Assembly: GCA_045576455.1 (NCBI GenBank)
Contig: JAZNGM010000001.1
Location: 186,001-250,000 of the forward strand
Length of the DNA stretch: 64,000 bases
Reading direction: 5' to 3'
Source of the DNA: RGIG4034 sp045576455
Lineage (GTDB): Bacteria > Bacillota > Clostridia > Lachnospirales > Lachnospiraceae
Numbering within the stretch: the first letter of the stretch is position 1; every line of letters begins with the position of its first letter. A program made the position numbers and the translations under genes. Positions 36,360 to 44,441 of the stretch are shown here, in pieces. The notes below the pieces were generated by a model, which made no database searches, was not told the DNA's origin, and saw nothing but the letters and a program-made list of their open reading frames with translations.

Positions 36360-38093
36360 ATGAAAGTTTTTCGTAAGCTTAATGTATTATTGGAAAGAAA
36401 GCAAAAGCTGGGCATGCTTTATCTGCTGTTGCTTATGCTTATAAGTGCTTTTCTTGAAACAACGAGTATAACTATGCTGTTTCCTATTATTCAGACATTA
36501 ATGGAGCCGGAAGCGGTTGAATCCGGTTTTACGGGATGGCTTTATAATCTGGTTGGGGGCAAGAGTGTTTCCCAATTCATTATATTTGTAATGGTTATAA
36601 TGATCCTGGCATTTGTGATTAAAAACCTTTTCCTTTTTTATGAGCAGAAAAAACTCTACCGTTTTATATATCATAACCAGTTCCGTACTTCGGAACGTAT
36701 GATGCGCAATTATCTGCACAGGGGGTATGAGGAATACCTTAATGCAGATACGGCAGTAATACAGCGTAATGTTACAACAGATGTGAGCAATATGTATTAT
36801 TATATACTCGCCATGCTGCAGGTTGCATCGGAAGCAATTATGTTTTTTGCTATTGTAGTACTTATGGTTGTTACGGATGTATTAATGACTGTTGTAATTG
36901 CGGCAACACTTTTGTTGACGTTGCTCATTGTAAAAAAGGTGATTAAACCGGTTGTAAGAAAAGCCGGACAGGATAATCAGGATTATTACAGCAGTATGTT
37001 TAAGTGGATCAGTCAGTCGGTAGCGGGTATTAAAGAGCTTAAAATAGGATCAAAAGAACAATACTTTGTGGATCAATATATTAAACACGGAAAAGGATAC
37101 GTGGATGCTGTACAGAAATATAATATTTATAGTAATGTACCGCGGCTTTTGATAGAAACCGTATGTATTGCCAGTATGCTTGGCTATTTGATTGCGGTAG
37201 TGGCACTTGGCGGTAATGTAGATACCATGACGTCTGTAATTGCAATATTTGCCATTGCGGCCATGCGGCTTATGCCTTGTGCAAACAGAATCAACAATTA
37301 TCTTACAAGCCTTGCATATTATGAACCGTTTTTGATGGGAGTAAGCGACAGCCTTAAGGATGAAGCGAATAAAAAAGAGTCTACCAGCGGATTTGCGAAA
37401 GCAGATGAACCAAAGCTTCCGATTAATAAGGAATTAAAACTTACGGATATAACCTATGCTTATCCGAATACGGATACCCTTATTTTTGACCATGCCAATA
37501 TGACGGTGCCGATTGGCGCATCGGTTGGTATTGTGGGTACGAGCGGTGCAGGGAAAACGACAATTGTAGATATACTTTTGGGGCTTTTGGAACTTCGGGA
37601 AGGTACAATCAGCGCAGATGGCATTAATATAAAAGATAAGTATCAGGGCTTCCTGAAAAATGTAGGATATATACCGCAGATGATTTTTATGCTGGATGAT
37701 ACTATCCTTCGTAATGTGGCGTTTGGAGTTCCGGATGACCAAATTGACAGGGATAAGGCAATAAGAGCTTTGAAAGAAGCACAATTAGATGAGTTTGTAC
37801 TGGGATTGGAAGAAGGGCTTGAAACTAAGATTGGAGAGCGCGGTGTCCGTCTTTCGGGAGGTCAACGGCAGAGAATCGGTATAGCAAGAGCATTGTATGA
37901 AGATCCTGAGATTCTGATTCTGGATGAAGCAACGTCTGCGTTGGATAATGAAACGGAATCTGCCATTATGGATTCCATTAACCATTTCAAAGGTAAGAAA
38001 ACACTTGTTATTATTGCCCATCGGCTTCAAACGATTGAAAAATGCGATATCGTATACCGCGTACAAGATGGAAAGATAATAAGGGATAGATAA
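36360..38093 (+). CDS. ABC exporter, PglK/MsbA-like lipid-linked glycan flippase
   Basis: 577 residues: six membrane helices in residues 15-310 followed by an ATPase domain with Walker A GTSGAGKTT near 393, Q-loop VGYIPQMIFMLDDT near 440, signature LSGGQRQRIGIARAL near 498 and Walker B ILILDEATSALD near 519. A homodimeric exporter in a glycan operon that lacks a Wzx gene is probably the flippase for lipid-linked oligosaccharide, as PglK is in Campylobacter. The ATG at 36360 has GTGAGG six bases upstream. It is the last gene of glycan operon 1. Confidence 0.87.
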   Translation: MKVFRKLNVLLERKQKLGMLYLLLLMLISAFLETTSITMLFPIIQTLMEPEAVESGFTGWLYNLVGGKSVSQFIIFVMVIMILAFVIKNLFLFYEQKKLYRFIYHNQFRTSERMMRNYLHRGYEEYLNADTAVIQRNVTTDVSNMYYYILAMLQVASEAIMFFAIVVLMVVTDVLMTVVIAATLLLTLLIVKKVIKPVVRKAGQDNQDYYSSMFKWISQSVAGIKELKIGSKEQYFVDQYIKHGKGYVDAVQKYNIYSNVPRLLIETVCIASMLGYLIAVVALGGNVDTMTSVIAIFAIAAMRLMPCANRINNYLTSLAYYEPFLMGVSDSLKDEANKKESTSGFAKADEPKLPINKELKLTDITYAYPNTDTLIFDHANMTVPIGASVGIVGTSGAGKTTIVDILLGLLELREGTISADGINIKDKYQGFLKNVGYIPQMIFMLDDTILRNVAFGVPDDQIDRDKAIRALKEAQLDEFVLGLEEGLETKIGERGVRLSGGQRQRIGIARALYEDPEILILDEATSALDNETESAIMDSINHFKGKKTLVIIAHRLQTIEKCDIVYRVQDGKIIRDR

Positions 38094-38127
38094 AGGAATA
38101 GAATAGATAAAGGAATAGATAAAACAG

Positions 38128-38165
38128 AACAACACGGAGATAGTATTCTCCGTGTTGTTATTTTA
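38128..38165. terminator. Bidirectional terminator at the end of glycan operon 1
   Basis: A perfect stem CAACACGGAGA / TCTCCGTGTTG with loop TAGTAT, extended by A-T pairs, followed by TTATTTTA on the plus side and T-rich sequence on the minus side. It separates the flippase gene from the convergent amidotransferase gene. Confidence 0.85.
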
Positions 38166-38170
38166 GTTAA

Positions 38171-39316
38171 TTAACATTCGTAATCTTTGCCGATTTCAAA
38201 TTTTGGAACCCATTTACCGTTTTCGTCTTTATAAAATAAATCACGGTTTACATATTGGTCTACGACTTTCCAAAACTCTTCTTTGGTTATGGAGAGATAT
38301 TTGCAGGCAATGTCTACATATTTATCTCCGCATAAACCATCGTACTCTTTTACATACCATATGCCATCTTCTCTTGATAATCTGCCTTCGCGTATGTCGT
38401 AACAAACTTCGTCGGTTGCAAATCCAAAACCGAATTTCAAATACTTAATCATCTGGTTCGGGATGGCAAGATCGCAATCCAATGAGGAATAACGGCGGTA
38501 TCTTCCGATATCATGCAAATCGTCGTCTCTGCCCTTAAGTCCTCTTGCTACAGAAAAGTCGGCATTATATACCTGTGACCACGCTTTGGTGTAGTACTGT
38601 AAAAAGATGGCTTTAATGCCTTTCTCTTTAATCTTCTTTAGATTAGATACCTGATAGAGTGCCAAATCATTTTCTGATATTCCGGTAACACCCTCACATA
38701 TATCGCTTATACTGTGCTTGAGAGTATCCAGTTGGATGACGCTGAAAGCATCGCCGGTTTCTTCCTGGATAGCCACTGTTCCGAGTGTCAGGGCAGCATT
38801 TTCGCCCTGGATAACAAGCGGAATATCAAATTTATCTGCCATCATATAGGCGGAATACCATAATGCATATTCGGAAGCCTTTATGATGTTTCCGTACTTA
38901 TAAAAACAAATCCTAGCTAATTTTTTAGCCACGTTAGGGTTGGGACGTATTGTGATAATATCAAATCCCATATTGGATAAAACGTTAAGATTATAGCGGC
39001 CGATTTCTGTAATGTCATCCGGCATGGAGTTTATTAATAACGGGCGTAATCCTAACTTTTCTTTTGCGTATACAGCCTGAAAAGTAGAGTCTTTTCCGCC
39101 GCTTACGCCAATTACGCAGTCGTAAGACAGGTTGCGCTCTTTGGCGGTTTGTTTGGCTTCTTCAGCAATTTTTCTAAGCTCCGCTTCTCTTTGCACCCAG
39201 TCTATGGTTTTCTTGCTGAATTCATATTTGCAGGCATAACAAATGCCATTTTCATCAAATTTGATTCCGGGTCTTGTGTCCGGTTGTAAACAGTTTTTGC
39301 AATATCTCATTTTCAT
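38171..39316 (-). CDS. N-acetyl sugar amidotransferase (PseA/WbpG family)
   Basis: The 381-residue protein has an ATP-pyrophosphatase loop GVSGGKDST (residues 70-78) and a four-cysteine knuckle at C6, C9, C26 and C29. This matches the TIGR03573 family, which converts an N-acetyl group on a sugar into an acetamidino group. PseA (pseudaminic acid) and WbpG (uronic acid) are the known members. They normally need ammonia from a HisH/HisF-like pair, which is not present here. The pseudaminic-acid operon 1.2 kb away points to that sugar, and the UDP-sugar dehydrogenase at 62643 to the other option. Start ATG at 39316 with AGGGGA upstream. Confidence 0.85.
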   Translation of the reverse strand: MKMRYCKNCLQPDTRPGIKFDENGICYACKYEFSKKTIDWVQREAELRKIAEEAKQTAKERNLSYDCVIGVSGGKDSTFQAVYAKEKLGLRPLLINSMPDDITEIGRYNLNVLSNMGFDIITIRPNPNVAKKLARICFYKYGNIIKASEYALWYSAYMMADKFDIPLVIQGENAALTLGTVAIQEETGDAFSVIQLDTLKHSISDICEGVTGISENDLALYQVSNLKKIKEKGIKAIFLQYYTKAWSQVYNADFSVARGLKGRDDDLHDIGRYRRYSSLDCDLAIPNQMIKYLKFGFGFATDEVCYDIREGRLSREDGIWYVKEYDGLCGDKYVDIACKYLSITKEEFWKVVDQYVNRDLFYKDENGKWVPKFEIGKDYEC

Positions 39317-39340
39317 AATGAATATATCCCCTGCGCTATA

Positions 39341-40249
39341 TTAATCTTTGCTAAAACGCCTTATCAGTGCTTCAATCCCGATAGCGCTAAGCACCAGTGC
39401 AATACCTATGCCTGCAAGAATGAAACCGTGGGTTCCGATAATTGAAGTTACCGGTGAAGCAATGTTGTTAACAAGGCTTGCGCCCATACCGATGCGGTGA
39501 GCGACACCTTCACAGATGGCTGTGAATATGTAACGGATTATTATGTATAATGCACCAACGGTAATGGCGATGGCACCGCTTCTGGAAATGGCACTGTGTA
39601 TTTTCTTATAATTGAGTGCAAACATAAGGGCAAGAGCAATTCCCATGATGACAAAGCCCATGGTGGTTGTCTTTTCGGCTGCTATGAGTCTTATTTTTTC
39701 GACAGGAACGCCTATTTTTCTGCAGATTGCCGATGCAGTTATGTCGTCAAACATATCCATTGTGAGGAAGTATTCGCGCATAATGTCAAATTCGCCCGGT
39801 ATATAATATCTGCCGGTGGCTTCGGATATTGCCAATTCATTGGCTTCGATGAAATCCATGAATTCATCGCTTGAAAATACACCGGTACCGGTATTGTATA
39901 GAATGTCCTGTGAGTAATCGATTAATTTGTCAGCAACAAAAGATGTGAAGTCCGTATTGTCAAGAACAGAAGCAACGGCTTCCTGCGTAACCATAAATTC
40001 AATGAGATATTCACTGTCATAGTGGGATTCAAAATACATGTAAATCCATTCATCGATTGTGGTATCTTCACTGTTAACGTCAATGGTTGCTACAATGTCT
40101 TTCATTGTCTTTTCTGACAAAGAGGAGCGTACTACCATGCTGGTTATAGACACGATTAATGCTACAAGTGCAATCAGGAACGTGAGTACATTGGCAATGG
40201 TGCACAGTTTGTGCCTTATCTTTTCGTTTTTAAATATTTTATCCACCAT
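39341..40249 (-). CDS. Unknown membrane protein, cotranscribed with the amidotransferase
   Basis: 302 residues, family not recognised. One N-terminal membrane helix (about residues 17-40) is followed by about 160 residues with many Asp and Glu that are probably outside the cell, then three helices in the last 105 residues and a basic end. The layout resembles a sensor or channel-like accessory protein, but no motif confirms this. The ATG at 40249 has AAGGA upstream, and a good promoter lies at 40292-40320. The amidotransferase gene starts 25 bases after it, so the two form a small operon against the direction of the surrounding genes. Confidence 0.7.
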   Translation of the reverse strand: MVDKIFKNEKIRHKLCTIANVLTFLIALVALIVSITSMVVRSSLSEKTMKDIVATIDVNSEDTTIDEWIYMYFESHYDSEYLIEFMVTQEAVASVLDNTDFTSFVADKLIDYSQDILYNTGTGVFSSDEFMDFIEANELAISEATGRYYIPGEFDIMREYFLTMDMFDDITASAICRKIGVPVEKIRLIAAEKTTTMGFVIMGIALALMFALNYKKIHSAISRSGAIAITVGALYIIIRYIFTAICEGVAHRIGMGASLVNNIASPVTSIIGTHGFILAGIGIALVLSAIGIEALIRRFSKD

Positions 40250-40291
40250 AATTATCCTTCATCAATATATAGTAATGTACAATGCGATTAA

Positions 40292-40320
40292 ATAATACTC
40301 CTTTTAGGGCTTTAGTGCAA
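40292..40320 (-). promoter_or_regulatory. Promoter of the minus-strand pair
   Basis: Minus strand: TTGCAC (40320-40315), 17-base spacer, TATTAT (40297-40292), 43 bases before the start codon at 40249. Confidence 0.65.
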
Positions 40321-40405
40321 GTAAAATGGGAAAAAAGATACATTTCCTATGAAATTCTTAAGAAAAAAAGACCATATAAATTAAGGTTGTAAATGGCTGG
40401 TTTTA

Positions 40406-40434
40406 TTGACAAACATTACCTGCTATGCAATAAT
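40406..40434 (+). promoter_or_regulatory. Strong promoter of glycan operon 2
   Basis: A perfect TTGACA (40406-40411), 17-base spacer, AATAAT (40429-40434), 41 bases before the ATG at 40475. It is the best-matching sigma-A promoter seen in the window and faces away from the minus-strand pair. Genes from here to beyond base 64000 run on the plus strand without a visible terminator. Confidence 0.72.
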
Positions 40435-40474
40435 TGTAATGGTTTTAAATCAGTTGATTTTTAAGGAAAATCGC

Positions 40475-41500
40475 ATGAAATTAAGTATTATTGTTCCGGT
40501 GTATAATATGGTGGCAGACGGGAAACTTACCTATTGCATGGATTCCCTGGTTCACCAGCAATTGAGTGATTATGAAATTATAGCTGTGGATGACTGTTCG
40601 ACGGATGAATCGTTTGAAGTGTTGTCTTCTTATGAGAAACGGTATCCGGATAAAGTGGTGGCAATAAAGACGCCGGAAAACTTACGTCAGGGTGGTGCCA
40701 GAAATTTAGGTATCGAGCGGGCGTCAGGGGAATGGATAGGCTTTATTGATTCGGATGACTGGATTGCGGAAGATATGTATGCCCGTCTTCTTGCCAAAGC
40801 AGAATCTACAGGTGCGGATGTAGTAAGTTGTCAGTATAACCTTACACATAACCATAGCATGGATGTGGGAAAAGTAATTGAAGTGCATAGCTTTGACCAG
40901 ACCGGAGTACTGGATGAAGAAAAGCAGAAAAAGCTTGTGATTAATCCGGGAAGCATGGTGGTAAAAATTTATAAGAAAGCCGTGGTCGATGAATATAAGC
41001 TGAGATTTCCCGAGAAAACGTTCTATGAAGATAATTGTGCCGGACCATTGTGGATGCTACGGTTTAAACATTTTGAACTTGTGGACGAACCGTTATACTA
41101 TTATTATCAGCATGAGGCATCGACGGTTCATGTGGTAACGGTAGAGCGGTGCCATAACCGTATGGATACGGCAAAGCTTTTGGTAGAAGAAATGAAACGT
41201 CAGGGCTTCTACGATAAGTTTTATTTGGAACTTGAAATGAAATTTATAGAGGTGTTTTATGTAAATACCCTCTTTTCATATATGGCAAGCGCAAGGTTTC
41301 CTAAATTAAGTTTTTTGCGGGAAATAAGAGATGAGATGCGTACATATTTTCCGGATTTTATGGAGAATAAGTATTATCTTGAAACGTATGATGCCGAGCA
41401 GAAGAAGATGGTAAACCTGCACATGAATCATACGCTTTTCTATGTTGTGTATGACAAGTTTTTACGGCTTTACAGAAGAGTAAGATATGGAAAAAAATAA
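40475..41500 (+). CDS. Family 2 glycosyltransferase
   Basis: 341 residues. The GT-A start LSIIVPVYNMVADGKLTYCM is followed by DDCSTDES near residue 43, GGARNLGIERASGEWIGFID near 73 and the DXD-type SDDW near 93. The tail is basic without a membrane helix. I place the start at the ATG at 40475 with AAGGAAAA upstream; a longer frame would begin inside the promoter. It is the first gene of operon 2, 43 bases ahead of pseB, so it is a candidate for a transferase of the same glycan. Confidence 0.87.
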   Translation: MKLSIIVPVYNMVADGKLTYCMDSLVHQQLSDYEIIAVDDCSTDESFEVLSSYEKRYPDKVVAIKTPENLRQGGARNLGIERASGEWIGFIDSDDWIAEDMYARLLAKAESTGADVVSCQYNLTHNHSMDVGKVIEVHSFDQTGVLDEEKQKKLVINPGSMVVKIYKKAVVDEYKLRFPEKTFYEDNCAGPLWMLRFKHFELVDEPLYYYYQHEASTVHVVTVERCHNRMDTAKLLVEEMKRQGFYDKFYLELEMKFIEVFYVNTLFSYMASARFPKLSFLREIRDEMRTYFPDFMENKYYLETYDAEQKKMVNLHMNHTLFYVVYDKFLRLYRRVRYGKK

Positions 41501-41543
41501 ATGATGCGGCAGTAATGAGCCGTTATGCATAAGGAGGATAATT

Positions 41544-42539
41544 ATGATATTAGATGACAAGACCATATTGGTAACCGGAGGAACAGGTTCTTTCGGCAAG
41601 TGTTTTACAAAGTATGTTTTGGAACACTACAACCCTAAGAAAATTATTATTTATTCGCGTGATGAATTTAAGCAGTTTATTATGGCAAATGATTTTGCGA
41701 AGTATAAGGATAAACTCCGTTTCTTTATCGGTGATGTGAGAGATAAGGATAGGCTGATGCGGGCATTTGAAGGAGTGGATTATGTGATTCATGCAGCTGC
41801 CATGAAGCAGGTGCCGACTTGCGAATACAATCCTAACGAAGCTATTAAGACGAATATTGTAGGAGCGCAGAATATTATCGATGCGGCGTTAGATAGAGGA
41901 GTTAAGAAAGTGGTAGCCCTTTCTACGGATAAAGCAGTTAATCCGGTTAATCTCTACGGTGGAACCAAGCTTGTTTCCGATAAACTTTTTATTGCGGCAA
42001 ATGCATATGCAGGCAATAAGGATATCAGTTTTTCAATCGTCCGTTACGGTAATGTGGCGGGAAGCCGTGGTTCGGTTATACCTTTTTTTGCAAAGCTTAT
42101 TGCTCAGGGAAAAACAGAACTTCCGATAACAGATTACAGAATGACCCGCTTCTGGATCAGTCTTGAACAAGGCGTTGAATTGGTAATTAAGGCTTTGGAA
42201 GAAGCAAAAGGCGGAGAAACATTTATCAGCAAAATTCCTTCTTTCAAGATTACGGACTTGGCAAAGGCAATGCTTCCGGATTGTGAGATGCCTGAAATAG
42301 GTATCCGGGAGGGTGAAAAATTACATGAAATCATGGTAACGGTAGAAGATTCCATGACAACTTATGAGTATGACAAGCATTATATCGTATATCCTCAGAT
42401 GGTATGGAATAAAGAGCTTAAGGCGCCTACCGGTAAGAAGGTTAAAGAAGGCTTCTCTTATTCTTCCGATAATAATACGGAATGGTTAAGCGTGGAAGAG
42501 ATTAAGGAAAAGTTAAAAGAAGTTCATTATGAAATTTAA
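41544..42539 (+). CDS. pseB: PseB, UDP-GlcNAc 4,6-dehydratase (inverting)
   Basis: First step of pseudaminic acid synthesis: makes UDP-4-keto-6-deoxy-L-AltNAc from UDP-GlcNAc with C5 inversion. 331 residues, soluble, as for PseB/FlaA1 and unlike the membrane-bound relative encoded at 56727. Seen: TGGTGSFGKCFTKYVLEHYN near residue 9, YSRDEFKQF near 36, HAAAMKQVPTCEYNP near 86, and STDKAV with YGGTK (Tyr-X3-Lys) near 130-145. The ATG at 41544 has a strong AAGGAGG. pseC, pseF and the pseI-pseG fusion follow. Confidence 0.94.
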   Translation: MILDDKTILVTGGTGSFGKCFTKYVLEHYNPKKIIIYSRDEFKQFIMANDFAKYKDKLRFFIGDVRDKDRLMRAFEGVDYVIHAAAMKQVPTCEYNPNEAIKTNIVGAQNIIDAALDRGVKKVVALSTDKAVNPVNLYGGTKLVSDKLFIAANAYAGNKDISFSIVRYGNVAGSRGSVIPFFAKLIAQGKTELPITDYRMTRFWISLEQGVELVIKALEEAKGGETFISKIPSFKITDLAKAMLPDCEMPEIGIREGEKLHEIMVTVEDSMTTYEYDKHYIVYPQMVWNKELKAPTGKKVKEGFSYSSDNNTEWLSVEEIKEKLKEVHYEI

Positions 42540-42558
42540 TAGAAAAGGATGTGACGGT

Positions 42559-43758
42559 ATGGAACAGTTGGCATTTTTCGGCGGAAAGCCGGTAAGGGAT
42601 ACAAAACTGTTTTATGGGCATCAATATATAGATGATGCTGATATTGCCGCAGTTACAAGGGTGTTAAAGAGTGATTATCTTACCTGCGGGCCGGCAATAA
42701 CAGAGTTAGAAGAAAAACTATGTAAGGTCACAGGAGCAAAGTTTGCAGTTGTGTGCAGTAATGGCACAGCTGCACTTCATATTGCATGTCAGGCGGCAGG
42801 TGTTACAGAAGGTGATGAGGTGATTACCACTCCCATTACTTTTGCAGCATCTGCTAATTGTGCTTTATATTGCGGTGCAAAACCTGTGTTTGCGGATATT
42901 AATGAAAAGACTTATAACATAGATCCCAATTCAGTTAAAGAGAAAATAACGGATAAGACAAAAGCAGTAGTGGCAGTGGATTTTACGGGACAGGCTGTTG
43001 AAGTAGATGAATTGCTTGCTATATGCAGGGAAAAAAATCTGGTGCTCATAGAAGATGGTGCACACTCTATCGGCACGCTTTATAAAGGACAAGGAGTAGG
43101 CTCTGTTGCAGATATGACAACCTTCAGTTTCCATCCGGTGAAAACGGTAACCGGCGGAGAAGGCGGAGCGGTTCTTACGAATAACGAAGAATACTATAAA
43201 AAACTTTTGTTATTCAGGGCGCATGGCATTACAAGAGATGAAAGTCTTATGGTTAATGAGCCGGATGGCGCATGGTACTATGAACAGATAGAACTTAGTA
43301 CCAATTACAGACTTACAGACATTCAGGCTGCCCTTGTTTCGAGTCAGATCGACAAATTGCCGCAGTTTAAGGCGCGTCGTCAGGAAATTGTTAAGAAATA
43401 TAATGAGGCGTTCTCCAAACTGCCTGAAATCTTTGTGCAGGAAGAAATACCGGAATCGGATACGACCAGACATTTGTATATCCTCAGAATACGACCGGAG
43501 AAGCTTACTATCGGCCGGGCTGAGTTTTTTGAATATATGAAAGCGGAAAATATCTGTTGTAATGTTCATTATATTCCGGTTTATTATCATCCGTATTATC
43601 AGAAACTGGGATATGAAAAAGGTTTATGCCCGAAAGCGGAGAAGTTGTATGACGAGATGATGAGCCTTCCGCTTTATTACGCAATGACAGATAAGGATGT
43701 GGAAGACGTTATTAAGGCAGTGTATAAGGTGGTGGAGAATACAAGATGTCATCAATAG
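42559..43758 (+). CDS. pseC: PseC, UDP-4-keto-L-AltNAc aminotransferase
   Basis: PLP-dependent transaminase of the DegT family that adds the 4-amino group to the PseB product. 399 residues. The N terminus YGHQYIDDADIAAVTRVLKS followed by DYLTCGPAITELEEKL is the PseC pattern. The PLP lysine is K195 in FHPVKTVTGGEGG, and VICNGTA-type cofactor contacts are near residue 67 (VCSNGTAALH). I take the ATG at 42559 with AAAAGGA upstream; an ATG at 42529 overlaps the end of pseB. The 3' end overlaps pseF by 13 bases. Confidence 0.92.
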   Translation: MEQLAFFGGKPVRDTKLFYGHQYIDDADIAAVTRVLKSDYLTCGPAITELEEKLCKVTGAKFAVVCSNGTAALHIACQAAGVTEGDEVITTPITFAASANCALYCGAKPVFADINEKTYNIDPNSVKEKITDKTKAVVAVDFTGQAVEVDELLAICREKNLVLIEDGAHSIGTLYKGQGVGSVADMTTFSFHPVKTVTGGEGGAVLTNNEEYYKKLLLFRAHGITRDESLMVNEPDGAWYYEQIELSTNYRLTDIQAALVSSQIDKLPQFKARRQEIVKKYNEAFSKLPEIFVQEEIPESDTTRHLYILRIRPEKLTIGRAEFFEYMKAENICCNVHYIPVYYHPYYQKLGYEKGLCPKAEKLYDEMMSLPLYYAMTDKDVEDVIKAVYKVVENTRCHQ

Positions 43759-44438
43759 CAATTATTACGGCAAGAGGCGGAAGCAAACGTATTCCGCATA
43801 AGAATATAAAACCGTTTCTGGGGAAACCGATAATAGAATATTCCATTGAAGCAGCGCTTAATGCAGGCGTGTTTGATGAGGTTATGGTATCTACGGATGA
43901 TGAGGAAATTGCGCGTATCGCCGAGGCGTGTGGTGCTAAGGTTCCGTTTTTTAGAAGTAAGGAAAATTCGGACGATTTTTCAACTACATCGGATGTAATA
44001 AGGGAAGTGCTGAAAGAATATGAGAATAGAGGACAACGGTTTGATTATGCGTGTTGCATATATCCGACGGCACCGTTTCTCACGGCTGAAACCATTAGAG
44101 ATGCCATGGAAATTCTTATGGATAAAAAAGCGGATTCTGTAGTACCTGTTGTTAAATTTTCGTTCCCGCCACAAAGAGCTGTGGTAGTCAGGGACGGAGC
44201 TATTAAAATGAATATGCCGGAGTATGCCCTGACCCGCTCACAGGATTTGGAACCTTGGTATCATGATTGCGGCCAATTCTATTGCTTGAATGTAGAAAGC
44301 TTTCTTGAACAAGGATTTTTAGTTATGGATAATACGTATCCATACTATCAGGATGAGATGAATGTGCAGGATATTGATACTGTGGAAGATTGGGAAATGG
44401 CAGAAATGAAAATGAAATTAATCCGGGGGAGTAAATAA
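43746..44438 (+). CDS. pseF: PseF, CMP-pseudaminic acid cytidylyltransferase
   Basis: Activates the finished nonulosonic acid with CTP. The 230 residues begin IAIITARGGSKRIPHKNIKP, the signature shared by CMP-nonulosonate synthetases; STDDEEIAR near residue 48 and CIYPTAPFL near 99 follow. Short length and position in a pseB-pseC-pseF series identify it as PseF rather than a sialic or legionaminic acid synthetase. It overlaps pseC by 13 bases and ends 3 bases before the fused gene. Confidence 0.91.
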   Translation: MSSIAIITARGGSKRIPHKNIKPFLGKPIIEYSIEAALNAGVFDEVMVSTDDEEIARIAEACGAKVPFFRSKENSDDFSTTSDVIREVLKEYENRGQRFDYACCIYPTAPFLTAETIRDAMEILMDKKADSVVPVVKFSFPPQRAVVVRDGAIKMNMPEYALTRSQDLEPWYHDCGQFYCLNVESFLEQGFLVMDNTYPYYQDEMNVQDIDTVEDWEMAEMKMKLIRGSK

Positions 44439-44441
44439 GCA

